This document shows positions 21,507 through 32,764 of a DNA stretch of 64,000 nucleotides, in pieces. Below the pieces are notes generated by a model that had not been told where the DNA came from, made no database searches, and saw only the letters and a list, made by a program, of their open reading frames with translations. The stretch is taken from positions 930,001 through 994,000 of the forward strand of contig JABELC010000014.1 of assembly GCA_028455995.1 (NCBI GenBank), given 5' to 3'. Both the position numbers and the translations under genes were made by a program. The DNA is from Scleromitrula shiraiana (taxonomy: Eukaryota > Ascomycota > Leotiomycetes > Helotiales > Sclerotiniaceae). The first letter of the stretch is position 1. Every line of letters starts with the position of its first letter.

Positions 21507-24500
21507 TTTGAAGTTGAATTAAGTTGAGTTGGTATTTTATTGTATTGTATGGTATTGTATTGTATTGTATTTTATTGTATTTTATTTTATTTTATTTGGT
21601 CGAATGATTATTGAAAAAGAGTTAGATGGTGTTTGAAGAATGATGATTTTATTTTATTAATCGAATATAAACCTCGGGAAGTTAGTTTTAAGAGGGGATT
21701 GATATTTTATGAAAGGAAAGAGAGGAATTGTATAGAATTGATTTGATTGATTAATTGATTGATTAATTAATTGACAAGAAGGTTGATTCTAAACAAGAAG
21801 AAGAAGAAGAAGAAGAAGAAGAGAAAAAAAGGAAGAAATGAATTATCTTTTAAAAAAAAAATCAATCTATTTGAATGATGAATTAATCCCGTGAATTGTA
21901 AAGTAATAAAGTAATGACGGTAATGACGGTAAGGGAACGGGTGTAGTCGGGGTGAATTGAAGATTGAAGATATAGGTGTATAGATGTAGGTGTACAGATT
22001 GGACTGAGACTAGAGCTATAGTATGGAGACTATAGTACGGACACTATATATAGTCAGTAGTAAGTAGTAATAATAATGGTAAAATATATCGAGATATTAA
22101 AATGTTCTATATTCTAGAAACATTTTTATTTATTAGTTTTATAAGGCTTGAATTTTTGAGTATTTATATATACTAGTATAAAAGATATATGATATGTTTC
22201 AATAAAAAGAATTAAATAAATTAAATAAATCAAATCTATTCATTTATATAATATCTTTGAAAATAAGTAAAATAATATATATTACTGTGACAATACTATA
22301 CAAAAAACAATTCATTTATATCTTCATCCTCGAATATTAATTATACTTCCATACTCTACAAATAAAAATATAATAGATGATGAAACCATATCATATTATA
22401 TCATATCATACCATATAATATCACATCACATTATCATCATATCATCCCATTCCAAAACCTCAAATATACTACTAGGATTTATTCCATATTTGTGGATTCA
22501 CTCGGAATCATTTATTTATATATATTCGTTCCACTTTGATCCGTCAAGGTAGAGGGAATCTAGCCTTGCCGATCTGATCATACCCAACCGGGTAGAGTAC
22601 GGTATCGAGATTTTTTATACCGTGATTTTTTGTATATATCAATCAGTCTTCGATTTATATATATATATATATATATACATGGTATGTTGAGTTATTATTA
22701 TTATTAGTACACGAACATCTGATGATATGTATGGTATTTGAGAATTAGTGAAATACATCATATCATGCAGGATTTTTCTTTTCTTTTCTTCTCTTTTCTT
22801 TCCTTTTCTTTTCTTTCCTTTCCTTTTCTTTTCTCTTTTCTTTTCTTTTCTTTTTTCTGTCTAGCTCGTCTAAATATTCCTACCACATTGATATTGACAG
22901 TTTGATGCTGCCCTACAATTTGTTCTTTCAAGAAACTGGGGAATGATAGAATATAGACCTAGATCAATAAATGAACAAATAAATTACCCATTATATCACA
23001 TCACATCACATCATCGCCTCAACCTCTCCAACCTCTCCAACCTCTCCAAATGTCCTCTCAATCGCCTCCCCGCTCCCCCCAACATCCGCCCCCGACCGAT
23101 TTCCCGACATCCCACCCCATGCGCGGAAAGCAGATATCCACCAGGGTACGAGCGGTAGCTATCGATATCGGAGATGCGATATGCTGGATCTGGAGGGTAA
23201 GAAGGGCTGGGCTTTGGTTATGGATGAGTAGGGTAGGGTAGGGTGGGAAGTCCGTTTTAGCATTTAAGGAAGATGAATACTAGGGTTGGGTGAGGGGGGG
23301 GTTGGTTACTTTTGATAATTTTTTTTCTTTTGGGGGGATGAGGGATGGGGTTTTGATGGATGGTGATGATGATGTGAATATTGGGATTTGGGATTTGGGA
23401 TTTGGGATATAGAAATAGATATAAATAGGAAATAGGAAATAGGAAATAGTTTGTGTCATTGACTTTATTATCCAGTCGGGAAAATCTATCGTCGGAAAGT
23501 ATTTTGATGAAGAACATAACGTGATATCTTTTAAGAAAAGGAAATGATTTACATATATCCATTTATTAGATTGCTCCCAAGCGAGTTTTTCTGGTGCTTC
23601 GTTGTACCAGAATATTTGAATTCCACAATATTTGTGATTAAAAACTTTGTTGTGGATTGTTCTGGCTAAATTTGAGTTTTTGGAGGAAAAGAGGTCGAAA
23701 TGTTTCGGTTTTGGATAGATAAAGAAAATGATTGAAATGATTTGGGGATTTGATGGGAAGTCTTTGGGTATGGTAGTGCCATGTTTACTGTACTGAAGAT
23801 ACTACTACTGCAATAGTAGTACTTAACGTTCAGGAGACCTTTTGGGGGTATTGAGAAATGCTAAGCTAAGGATTTCTTTTTCAAATAATATTCTATTTAT
23901 AAGAGGAGGCAAAATCACGAGGAAAAAATGCCTTGCTTTATATAAATAGACCTGGGTCCCTAATGCCATGATATTGCCGTCCTTTTATAAACTCTAGAAA
24001 TCATTTATTATCATATAGCAGAACTAGATGTAGAAACTCTTCATGTACAAACTACTAGTCATTCGAACGAACTGCTCCAACTCTGGTTGAGATAGAGATT
24101 CTGTGATTCATGTATGCCCTAGATAGCTCAGAGCTTCCTAGTCAAACACTGCAATAGAAATCTTCAAATATCCTGTTAATTTATAGTGGTGAATGATAGT
24201 CTAAAACCAGTCAGCTTAAATGTTAAGAATTGGATTGGATGACATTTGCGATAATCATGTTTTTGCTTAATTCAATATTCCTGATCGATAAATTTATCTA
24301 CTAATATAAAAGAAGCCCTCCTGCTAATAGTCACTTAAGTGAAAGGAACTGTAATTGATGTAATAAGAACAAACTTTCGAAACAAATTAGTTTCAAAGCC
24401 TTAAAGATTTCATAGTCAATACATACAGCTTTAAGACAGTGTCTAATTGAGGAAGTTAATTTACCAAACTTCATCTTATGACATTATTCACTACCAAATC

Positions 24501-24913
24501 TACTCATATTGTCCATATTATTTATTCACTGAAAAATATTGACACTTAAAGGAACAATTGCTAATATGAGTTGTCTTATACTCGGTATCGCTTCTAAGTC
24601 TTGTTCTTCTGCTTCTGCATAAATACTTCTACTCTTTCCCTCATCAACTCTTAAAAAAATCAAATAGTCTCAAAATTGAGAATACCCAAAATACAAACTC
24701 AGTAACTTTCTTAGTTCAGTTTTACTTCAACAGTCTTTGTACTTAGAAGCTGACCATACCATTCTATTACCAACGCAGTCAAACTCGAGAGTTATTATCG
24801 GTTTTCACTTCCACGGTTCTTTTAAACCTACCATTCTGGTATTGCTGCGACGTACAACTGCTCAATATCCTTCTCACTCACCACTTGAGATATCCCTCTA
24901 ACCAACCGGAAAA
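21507..24913. other. Long AT-rich intergenic region with microsatellites
   Basis: 3.4 kb between two divergent genes without a supportable gene. Near the PFKFB start lie ATTGTATTGTATT and TTTTATTTTA runs (21537-21600) and a GAA run (about 21798-21822). A TA run is at about 22658-22678 and a CTTTT tract at about 22770-22856. A short, more GC-rich island (about 23040-23240) gives protein-like short frames on both strands but no recognisable family. The last 300 bp before 24914 are CT-rich, with CATAAATA near 24618, likely promoter. Confidence 0.55.
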
Positions 24914-25964
24914 ATGTCAGAGACACCCAACATGAATACATCCATCGGCGCTTTCCAGGAAACAGCACCTGATGCTCTTTCATCGGATCTCAACCTCAAT
25001 CAACCCTTGACTCTTCGGATCAAACCAACAACTCAAAGCGATGAAACCATGGTTCTACCAGCCGAGCGTACCTTTCATCCCTTTCCCAATCTTTGCATGG
25101 AGTTGAGACTCAAGATCTGGGCATATTCCATGGAGCCTGCAACTGTTGTTATTTTCTCGGATTGGGCTCAGAGTCCCTTTACATATGAAATACCACAAGA
25201 TGGTTCGTATGATCCAGAAAATCCTCTAGCCCGAATGCAATCTCATTCCAAGGTGCCGAAAATTCTGCATGTAAACAGCGAGTCTCGAAAATTCGGACTC
25301 GAAAGCTACACTCTTTCTTTTGGAGAGAAATTGCTAGGGAAAGCCGTTTACTTTGATAAGAGCAAAGATACACTGTGCTTCCGAGAATGGAAAGCCTTGT
25401 TTTACTTCATGGTACCTGATATGAGCCTCATATTGGTAGAGGACTCGGTCGATCAAATGGCAGGAAGTAATAAAAAAGATATTATGGCAACGATGAGCCA
25501 AGTTCTGCATATCGCAATTGGCACCCAAGTAAAGAATAAGTATTTACCCAGAGATGCTGAAGAAAAATGTCAATTACTATTTTATATCTTCAACCGCTAT
25601 AAGAGTGTAACTGTTGTGGAGCTTGCAACTCCCGATCTTGAGCTTGAAAGAGCGGAAAATATCACAGCGTTGTGGCGAAAAGAATCAAAGCAGGAAGGTA
25701 TAGCATCGGACACTTGTTTGGATGTTAAACTTCCAATATATACTAGCTTCAAGTGGGACGATTTCTGGGATAACATGGTATGATACAATTCCCCCTCTTC
25801 CCCCCGCCCCTTCTTGATGTGCTTATCTCATTTAAAAATAGGGTGTTTCTAAGGATGATCTCCATAGTATAGATGAAGGATTCTACAAGTTCCTGAAGGA
25901 CAAGTTCGTAGAAGGCAAGCACTCTGTGGATGAGTTGATTGATATTCGCGACGGACTCATGTGA
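24914..25964 (+). CDS. 2EXR domain protein
   Basis: Exons 24914-25777 and 25842-25964 flank a 64-nt intron (GTATGA, pyrimidine-rich, TAG) and encode 328 residues. After a 50-residue disordered leader comes the 2EXR pattern: TFHPFPNLCMELRLKIWAYSMEPATVV (about residues 53-80), then KVPKILHVNSESRKFGLESYTLSF (about 115-138) and a following YFDKSKDTLCF. 2EXR is a fungus-expanded domain of unknown biochemical role. The N-terminal FPxLxxELRxKIW helix resembles F-box-like helices, so a protein-binding adaptor is possible, but that is inference. A broken relative lies about 3 kb downstream. Confidence 0.82.
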
Positions 25965-26597
25965 TTATTAAATTAACACATGGCGCTTTTACGCATACCA
26001 AGAGTTTGCTGGCCAGATAGTCAGGAACGTCTGGGGAAATATCACTTTGCATTTGTCGATGCTACTTGTTTGTATAGCTACGTAGGACTCGGGAGACTAG
26101 TAGCTACATAGTATCTATGATAAGACAGAATATCAATCACTTTTACATAAACCATGAGCAGATAAATTCTTGATAATTAACACATATTTTGCATCGCATA
26201 CTCATAGAGGTGGAAGGACGAATAGGTACTCAACCCTGTGGTGCCAATAGCTTCCCAAAACGTGATTCGCATGTGTATTTCGGGTCACGGCTCATGGCAA
26301 TAGTTCACTACTCTTTGTGATTCACTACCGAAATCCTTTGACGCCGAAATTTGATGTCTAAGTTTATATAGTAACTGTACGCCTAGAACTAATATGTCGA
26401 GGCTATTTGATTTTTTTAAATCAAGTAAGTATATTATACCGATTTAAGAGACGCAGTGACTTGATACATTATATATACATCAGGGTAGGAACTTTCAAAA
26501 TTCTAATGGAACTTAATTAATTTATTAATTTGGTTGTATCTTTGACTTCAAGTTGTTATTAATAAGTCGGTGTTGTACATTTATTTGGAAATAGTAA
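25965..26597. other. Intergenic, AT-rich
   Basis: About 630 bp with no supportable coding sequence. It may contain more of the decayed oxidoreductase that is recognisable from 26598 onward, but no motif could be seen. Confidence 0.45.
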
Positions 26598-26992
26598 ATG
26601 AACCCCAGTATGTTAGTCCTAGGTGCATGGTTAGAAGATCCATGGATTCTCTTCATTTTGATTCAATGTTCAAGTTCAATGGATTCAAACAATAGCCAAG
26701 CAAGTTATACGGGGTTTAATGTAGGGATTTGTCTGCTAATGGTTTTGAATGAACATAACCAGGGAAAGAGACTTGCTGTGGTTGATAGCCATGTCCGGGT
26801 GTTTGGAGTCTATAAATTACGAGTGATTGATTCAAGTTCGTTTAGATTCACGCCACCGGGGCATACAAGGGGGCTACATGTAAGTGATGCTTATATTTCA
26901 TGTGGATATCTGAATACTAAACAAAACAACTTTAGATGCACACGCTGAGAAGCTCGTCGATGATATTAAAAAAGGACATTGATCCCATTTGA
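26598..26992 (+). pseudogene. Relic of a GMC oxidoreductase C-terminus
   Basis: The frame 26598-26879 contains VVDSHVRVFGVYKLRVIDSSSF followed by PPGHTRG, the characteristic C-terminal block of FAD-dependent GMC (glucose-methanol-choline) oxidoreductases. A good intron (donor GTAAGT at 26880, CTAAAC branch, TTTAG at 26935) leads to a short exon whose sensible reading is AHAEKLVDDIKKGH ending at TGA 26990-26992, again the family's end. That reading is one base out of phase with the first exon. The family's HPxGTC motif is not intact, and no N-terminal FAD-binding part is found upstream. I therefore call a truncated, decayed copy. Its activity, if it ever had one here, cannot be told. Confidence 0.62.
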
Positions 26993-27340
26993 TGATGTGA
27001 CAAAAATGAGAAATCAATAATCTCTAAAGTATATGATCAATCATTGAAATATAAGTTGGTGTTGTGAACCACTAATGCTTTTTACTAGCATGTACAGGAT
27101 GCAGGAGAATTTCGTATGATCAGTCAATACATAAATGACGTGTAAGAGAAAAACAATAAACATCAAGTTGTCTTCCCTATATACTCTATATCTTTTATCA
27201 TCCAATGTTCAAACCCCGCCTGGGCAATGTTCTCTGGTCATATTTGAATCGTTTACCGCAATGCACTCTCCCTACAGTATCACCTATTCAGGGATTTCTT
27301 GAATACTATTCAAAGAAAGAAATTTTCATATTATAATTGA
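26993..27340. other. Spacer between oxidoreductase relic and AT-rich block
   Basis: No gene seen. A short B-box-like GTTCAAACCCC near 27207 has no A box and was not called. Confidence 0.45.
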
Positions 27341-28090
27341 AATTTCAATTGCACTATAAGTTGATTTTTGGGGAATGATCATTTACTAATATAAATTCAA
27401 TCTAGATTTTTAGGTTTATTTTAAATAATTATATAAAATTAATATATTTTTATTTATATTTGCATATAAAATTATATTTATATATAAAATTATATTTGCA
27501 TACAAAATTACATTTACATATAAAATTAGTATATATTAATAGTTAATATACTTTATTATTTCCTAATTTAGTTAATATACTAAGATCAATCCCGCATTTT
27601 TTTTATTATTAATATATTCAAATTAATATTACTAATAATAATATATATTAAAAAGTAATATAAATATATCTTTAAATTCTATAATCTTTTGTAGAAAATC
27701 ATTTTTTTTAAGATTTTCTTTTTTAAAATCTTTTTTAAAATGATAAAGTTATTGATTTATAAAAAATAAAGTCTAAAATTGTAGTTTTATAGCTTAAAGT
27801 CATATTTATATAAATTTAATAAAGGATTAGATAAATCTATAATTAGTAAAAATCTATTAAAAAATTGAATAATTTTATAATTATAATATAAAATTAATAA
27901 CAATATTATTTTAAATATAATTTTAAATTTATTAATAGATTTTAATTGAATTTTATTTAAAATTTATTTGAAATTAATTTTTGAATTTAAATTTTAAAAT
28001 TAATTTATATTATATAAAATTCAATTTTTAATTAATTATAAATTTAATATATTAATATTTGAAGTTTTAATATGCTTAAGCATTAAAATG
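27341..28090. repeat. Strongly AT-rich block, probably RIP-degraded repeat
   Basis: About 750 bp are almost entirely A and T (TATATAAAATTATATTT-like sequence with TTTTTT and AAAATT runs), with sharp edges near 27341 and 28090 against ordinary sequence. No ORF survives. In filamentous ascomycetes such blocks are often remnants of transposons mutated by RIP (C to T). A mitochondrial insert is an alternative. Both are inference from base composition. Confidence 0.55.
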
Positions 28091-29036
28091 GCTAATTTCC
28101 TAAAGTTCATTTAGGGAACTCATTGAATTCTATTCAGGTTCGCTCTTTGAATACGTGATACCGTAGGGTCTATGATAGTAATTTATGAGTCATGCGATGA
28201 GATTAGATAAGATTAGATAATCGGCTGATTACATTAGATGAAGTCTTTAGTTACCTAGGGTTTAGCCTAACTTGCCTTTTTAGACAATTTCGTCTAGTTG
28301 AGCAATATTTGGCAACAGCAAGCTCGTGCCAGCACAATTACTCTGGTCCTCCAATCTTGTGAACAAAGAGCCGCGTATACTACGATTCTACGTGTCACGT
28401 ATACCCCCAAAGTTTTCTAGATTGCCTGTCCTCTGCCGATTCACTCAGTCGGTACATGAGTGGCGTAATACCTGTTGACCGTTTTTGCAGTGGTAATAAT
28501 ACCATTTCTCCCCTTTGATTCAATCGTTTTAGAAATATCCTTGTAGTAAATTCACCTTTCTTAAAAAAGCCGCTTGTGTTAATACAGCCTGAACATATCT
28601 CTGATAGTTTAAATCATGAAACTGAACAGATCAATTACCACAAAGCTTAGTAGTTGGTCTCTTCTCTCTGTTTCCTTTCAATCTACACCGGCATCTATAG
28701 TTATTGAGTACCTTCTCGTCTTTTATTACCGAATTTCGAAATTCAAAGGATCCAAAATCATATTTGACATCCGACACTCGAGACAGAGATTCGAATAACA
28801 ATTTACACCAAATATCTGTCCAAAACCGAAGCCTTGTCGCCATTTCATCTTCCGACGATGATAATCTCAGTTAAAGCCTTAGAAATTGTCGAATTTCGAA
28901 TATTCCTCCCATTCTAGACCTTCTCGAGGAACTTCGAGGCTCCAGCAAACCTATCACCGGGCAATCATTCCATCCATATGTGAGACTGCCACTAAAGCAG
29001 AAGCTCAAGATCTTGAAGTTCTACCCTCCAACCATT
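28091..29036. other. Intergenic region upstream of broken 2EXR copy
   Basis: No supportable gene. Direct GATTAGATAA repeats occur near 28200. A frame from about 28886 (no ATG) could be an upstream exon of the broken 2EXR copy, but no convincing splice link was found. Confidence 0.4.
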
Positions 29037-29657
29037 ATGTGCAAATTCCAAGAATTTCCTGCGGAGATCCGTTGGAAGATTTGGGAATATATGGTAATGG
29101 AGCCATCAGTACTTGTTGTTCGCCATGCTGTAAGGGGTCGTTCTCCTACTACGAAGGCCTATCGACCTGGAAAACTTCCTAGAGTCTTGCAGATAAATAG
29201 AGAATCTCGGAGAATAGCTTTGCGCCACTACAAACCATCGTTCACAAATTTAATCGGGAGAAACCAGGTTTATTTCAACCATACAGTTGACATATTAGTT
29301 CTTATTTCCAACCACAGAGCCGAAAATTCTTTCTCTAATTTAGACAGAGAGGTTTTCGCGATCAGTCACATTTCTGTTTCTCCTGAATTTGTGGGTAATG
29401 ATAGTATGTATAACTATGGCTATCTCTAAAATTTCTTCTACCATCTTGGACAAAGCAGGAGACTACAAGTGAAGAATCTACTTATGACCCCATATGCTGT
29501 GCTCCGTGGTCCGGGTGGAGTTCCGGTGAAAGATTTTACAGAGGTGGAGTGGGATCATGGACAGCAAAGCGCACGTCATTCATCTAAAGCTGTAAAGGTT
29601 AAGCCGAAAATTACGTTTCTAGCATCGGAGAACTTGGTTCTTTCTTTGGTATGGTAA
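29037..29657 (+). pseudogene. 2EXR-domain gene interrupted by an in-frame stop
   Basis: From the ATG at 29037 the frame has the 2EXR pattern FQEFPAEIRWKIWEYMVMEPSVLVV, then LPRVLQINRESRRIALRHYKPSF. It runs to TAA at 29427-29429 and continues open in the same frame (NFFYHLGQSRRLQVKNLLMTP...) to 29657. One CAA-to-TAA change would explain the stop, and such a C-to-T change is what RIP or deamination produces. A further coding-like stretch (about 29782-30018) may be a former last exon. Sequencing error, or an intron removing the stop, cannot be excluded. It is a paralogue in family terms of the intact gene at 24914, but their sequences differ a lot. Confidence 0.6.
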
Positions 29658-30507
29658 ATATGTTGTTCGGAATGAATCGGCGAATTTAGCTAGTGATGTA
29701 TATTAAACGGGGATTTCAATACGTTAACGTTGATATGATAAACACTAGTACACTAGGCCAGTCGAGAGCTTCAATAGGATCTTGATCTTTGATTTTTTCT
29801 ACCAGTACATCTATGGTAGGGAGCATTTTCCTCTTGAGCTTTCGTTACTAAAATCTTTCAAGGACGCATATACCGTTGCAAACTCTATTCCGCAGCGATG
29901 CCACAGTCCAAAACGCACAAATAACGGCAGAATGTCAAAGGCTGAGGTCGCATCCACAATTGCTATACTTTGCCGCAATGTCATGGTCAGAAAAATACAG
30001 ATACAAGCTGAATATTGAAGCCTGAGGTGAAATCCGAAATATCCCATGTAGGCCTTCCGGTATCGAGAGAAGTTTGAGTCCGGAGAGCAACGACTGGTGA
30101 AGCAGTTGGGAGTTGTCATCTTTCTCAACTGTGCGTAATAGTCAGAACAGTTACCAATCAATAAATATATGAAAGAAGAAACTCTCGATGTTTATTTGTG
30201 AAGTTGAAAACTCAGGCCATTGCACCAGGTGCAGAAGATCATCAAGCCAAGTTGGTAATGCAACTGTAGGATACTTATCACAATGTTTCACTCGAAGGCT
30301 TAATTGACAGTTGCATCAATGAAACGTGTTATCTTATACAATCTACCACCAAGACTATATAAATAACGTCCAAGAAGCAGTATACAGTCACCTGTCTCTA
30401 TGATCGACAAATCCAAAACATCCCATCCAAACTAATTCCAATATCAAACCTAGCTCGAATCTATCTAGCACCCATCCTTTCATCTCACCAATGCCCAACC
30501 AGAGCAC
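29658..30507. other. Intergenic / possible remnant exon
   Basis: Contains the coding-like frame 29782-30018 mentioned for the broken 2EXR copy, and a TATATAAATA on the plus strand near 30356 with no clear gene behind it (the frame starting at 30491 is antisense to the next gene). Nothing else supportable. Confidence 0.4.
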
Positions 30508-31440
30508 TCACATAATACCAGCCCATACACCGAACCCAACAATAACCACCGAACCACCCATAAATGTCCACGCCACAGAACCAGGAATAACAAATTTCAC
30601 TACCCGAGTCATCATACCCGAAATAGAAGCTGCATCGCTTCTTTTAACAGCCTGTTTCAAGTCCTCAACATCTGCTTTGATACCACGCTTTTGGCCACGG
30701 CAAGTATCGACGGCGTTAGGGTCCGAGTCATAATGACCAAGTATACATCCGTGTGCGAGACCTTTCAACCAATTCTTAAAGCCCGGGTCTGGATCCGCCA
30801 ATGCTTCTGCCTTGACCGTGCTCGTCATTAGAGCAATCATGCCCGTGAGAGAAGTGTAAATGTTTGTGGGTAATGTGAAGATTGAAGGGATGCTCAGTCG
30901 AGAGGATGCAGATGCTACTGCTTTAGCTCTAGGCTTCAGAGTTTCAGAGGCAGAATCTATGCCACTATCGCGAGACACCACATCATCTGATACATGTTTC
31001 TTGTCCGAATCAACCTCTCTACCCAGAATAGGGAGCTTATAAAGAGGCTTCGAATCCTCTAATTCGAGAGAAAGATCCTCTGTAGTATCTGCAGCCCGAA
31101 TTTCTAGGAAATCCGAATCCAAACCAGAATCTCTAGCCGTCAACGAAGCAACATCGTTGGACTTGTCTCCCAAACCAAAATCTGTTTTGGCCGACCTAGC
31201 CAGCCATTGAGGTGTGCCTTTGCAGCCCCTTGGTTCTTCGCCCTTAAACCATGGGGGGCCGTGACACTTCTTAGCACTAGCGACCGGTAACATCATAGCC
31301 ATGAAAATGGGAGAGAAACTTGTGATTGCGCTCAAGAAAGCAAGGTTCAGGGACTTGTCCGAATCGGAAGGAGAGCTGTCCAAAAATGAGGCAGCGGATA
31401 TTGAGAGGAGAGCAAAGAGGAAAGTATATGTTGCGCGCAT
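30508..31440 (-). CDS. Orphan secreted or membrane-anchored protein
   Basis: Intronless minus-strand frame of 310 residues with ATG at 31440 and a leader typical of fungal genes. Residues 1-17 form a signal peptide (TYTFLFALLSISAASF). A second hydrophobic stretch (about 40-57) is followed by a Cys-containing segment (KKCHGPPWFKGEEPRGCKG). A Ser/Asp/Glu-rich middle, a hydrophobic stretch near 195-212, and GCILGHYDSDPNAVDTCRG come next. The C-terminus (about 287-310) is a likely transmembrane segment. Similar phrases SLTARDSGLDSD and SRDSGIDSAS occur twice. No known domain recognised. The Cys pairs and the signal peptide suggest an extracytoplasmic protein; function unknown. Confidence 0.55.
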   Translation of the reverse strand: MRATYTFLFALLSISAASFLDSSPSDSDKSLNLAFLSAITSFSPIFMAMMLPVASAKKCHGPPWFKGEEPRGCKGTPQWLARSAKTDFGLGDKSNDVASLTARDSGLDSDFLEIRAADTTEDLSLELEDSKPLYKLPILGREVDSDKKHVSDDVVSRDSGIDSASETLKPRAKAVASASSRLSIPSIFTLPTNIYTSLTGMIALMTSTVKAEALADPDPGFKNWLKGLAHGCILGHYDSDPNAVDTCRGQKRGIKADVEDLKQAVKRSDAASISGMMTRVVKFVIPGSVAWTFMGGSVVIVGFGVWAGIM

Positions 31441-32254
31441 GATGAAAGATTGAAAAATATACAGCTGATGTTGCTTTGTATAAAGGTTGAGTTTATTGAG
31501 GGGTACTTGGTATGATTGGAAGGTTTGTTGAAAAAGTAAAACGGAAGGATGGGGGACGAAGTGGACTTTAAATATTCATTTTGATAAGACTCATGGTTGA
31601 TTCATCATTGACAAATTCCTTCCTCTGTCATGCTCTGATTCGATATATAAGTTGAACTTCCAAATTTAATTCACTATGATTCAGATGGCCTCAAACATGA
31701 CCATGAGTTTTGCGAAAATCTGATGATACCTAAGTATTTCTAATTTTGCTCTTTCTCAGGTACTGATTTATCCCGAAAATGAGGCACATGGCGCTAATTC
31801 AGGATTTGTTTCCAACTCGAATACCAACAGTACCAAATCAAATCCTTCGTGCCCCGCCACATCGTTTAAAATCTTGTCTTCCCTATTTATCGGATGACAA
31901 TGTCTTCGATTCTTAGAATAGCAGAAGGGTAAAACCTTGTGATTGAACTTATTTGCGACAACACGACCTTTCGGGGCTATGTGAGATATATTTGGTCCAA
32001 GAGTAAGTTTTCGAATCGAAACTCCGTCGAGATATATTTGATTTAAGAGCCAATTCTCGAACCAGAGACAGTTGCGTAAGACGTGATCTCGATTTAGCAA
32101 GCGCAACGTGTCAAACTTTGTGAATACTCAGCAATGACACATGGTGAATTAGAAGCAAGTCCACTGTCCAGTTACGGAACACAAAACGTCCTCTATGATC
32201 GGGCCTTGAAATTCTCAGCGAATCCAAACCAAATCATTGGAACTTCTACCCCTA
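31441..32254. other. Intergenic with an orphan minus-strand frame
   Basis: The first part is probably the promoter of the 310-residue gene. A minus-strand frame (about 31768-32130) of ~115 residues has a protein-like composition (LRLLNRDHVLRNCLWFENW...) but no ATG, so it may be a relic of a gene; not called as CDS. Confidence 0.4.
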
Positions 32255-32764
32255 TCAAGATCCAGTTACCATAGCACCAACAGGTTCAGGTCTTGTAGAA
32301 AATAGCATCTTCCATTTCACAATCTCTACAATCTCCAGTTCATCTCCCGTGGCCGAATCAACACCCTCCATAGAACCATCATCATTGCTTTGAGGAATTA
32401 ATTCGGTTTCTTTCCTTCTAATCACGGCGAAAGCCCTAGGAAGTTTCTTGACTTCTCCCGTAAGTCTTTGATGCTTCCCTACGTATAAGTAAACGCGCTT
32501 CATCCACTTGGTATTGTCTGGATTTTGAGGGTCATAATCTGGGAAGATGAGACGTCCAATGGAAGTTTGCTGAGATTGTACTGGTGACTCTGAGTTCATT
32601 GATACGTCTCCACCATCCTCGATATCATGAGCTGGAAGATTGATAGTCCCTTGAAGCTCTAATAATGCTAGACCTGAAGGGGTTTGTAGTAGTTTTGGGA
32701 GAGGATTCTCAGTGGTCTTTGGTGAATGACTGGTGCTTGTATGTAGTGGAATTGAAGTGGACAT
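32255..32764 (-). CDS. CTF8: Ctf8, subunit of the alternative clamp loader Ctf18-RFC
   Basis: 169 residues from ATG 32764; the frame is open further upstream but has no other ATG. The Ctf8 family pattern is clear: GLALLELQGTINLP (about 37-50), IGRLIFPDYDP and, most diagnostic, WMKRVYLYVGKHQRLTGEVKKLPRAFAVIRRK (about 94-125). Ctf8 binds Dcc1 and Ctf18 in a clamp loader that handles PCNA during replication and supports sister-chromatid cohesion in the nucleus. An acidic, disordered insert (IEDGGDVSMNSE) lies between the two conserved blocks. The gene is divergent from rps6 with 368 bp between the start codons, so it probably shares regulatory DNA with it. Confidence 0.85.
   Translation of the reverse strand: MSTSIPLHTSTSHSPKTTENPLPKLLQTPSGLALLELQGTINLPAHDIEDGGDVSMNSESPVQSQQTSIGRLIFPDYDPQNPDNTKWMKRVYLYVGKHQRLTGEVKKLPRAFAVIRRKETELIPQSNDDGSMEGVDSATGDELEIVEIVKWKMLFSTRPEPVGAMVTGS

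Noticed and set aside
22943..23241. Short frames in a GC-richer island
   Set aside because: Both strands give short protein-like readings, none over 75 residues, with no domain or splice support.
27205..27222. B-box-like GTTCAAACCCCGCC as a possible tRNA
   Set aside because: No A box, acceptor stem or anticodon arm upstream.
30491..30733. Plus-strand 80-residue frame with a TATATAAATA about 135 bp upstream
   Set aside because: It is antisense to the C-terminus of the better supported 310-residue gene and has no recognisable feature.
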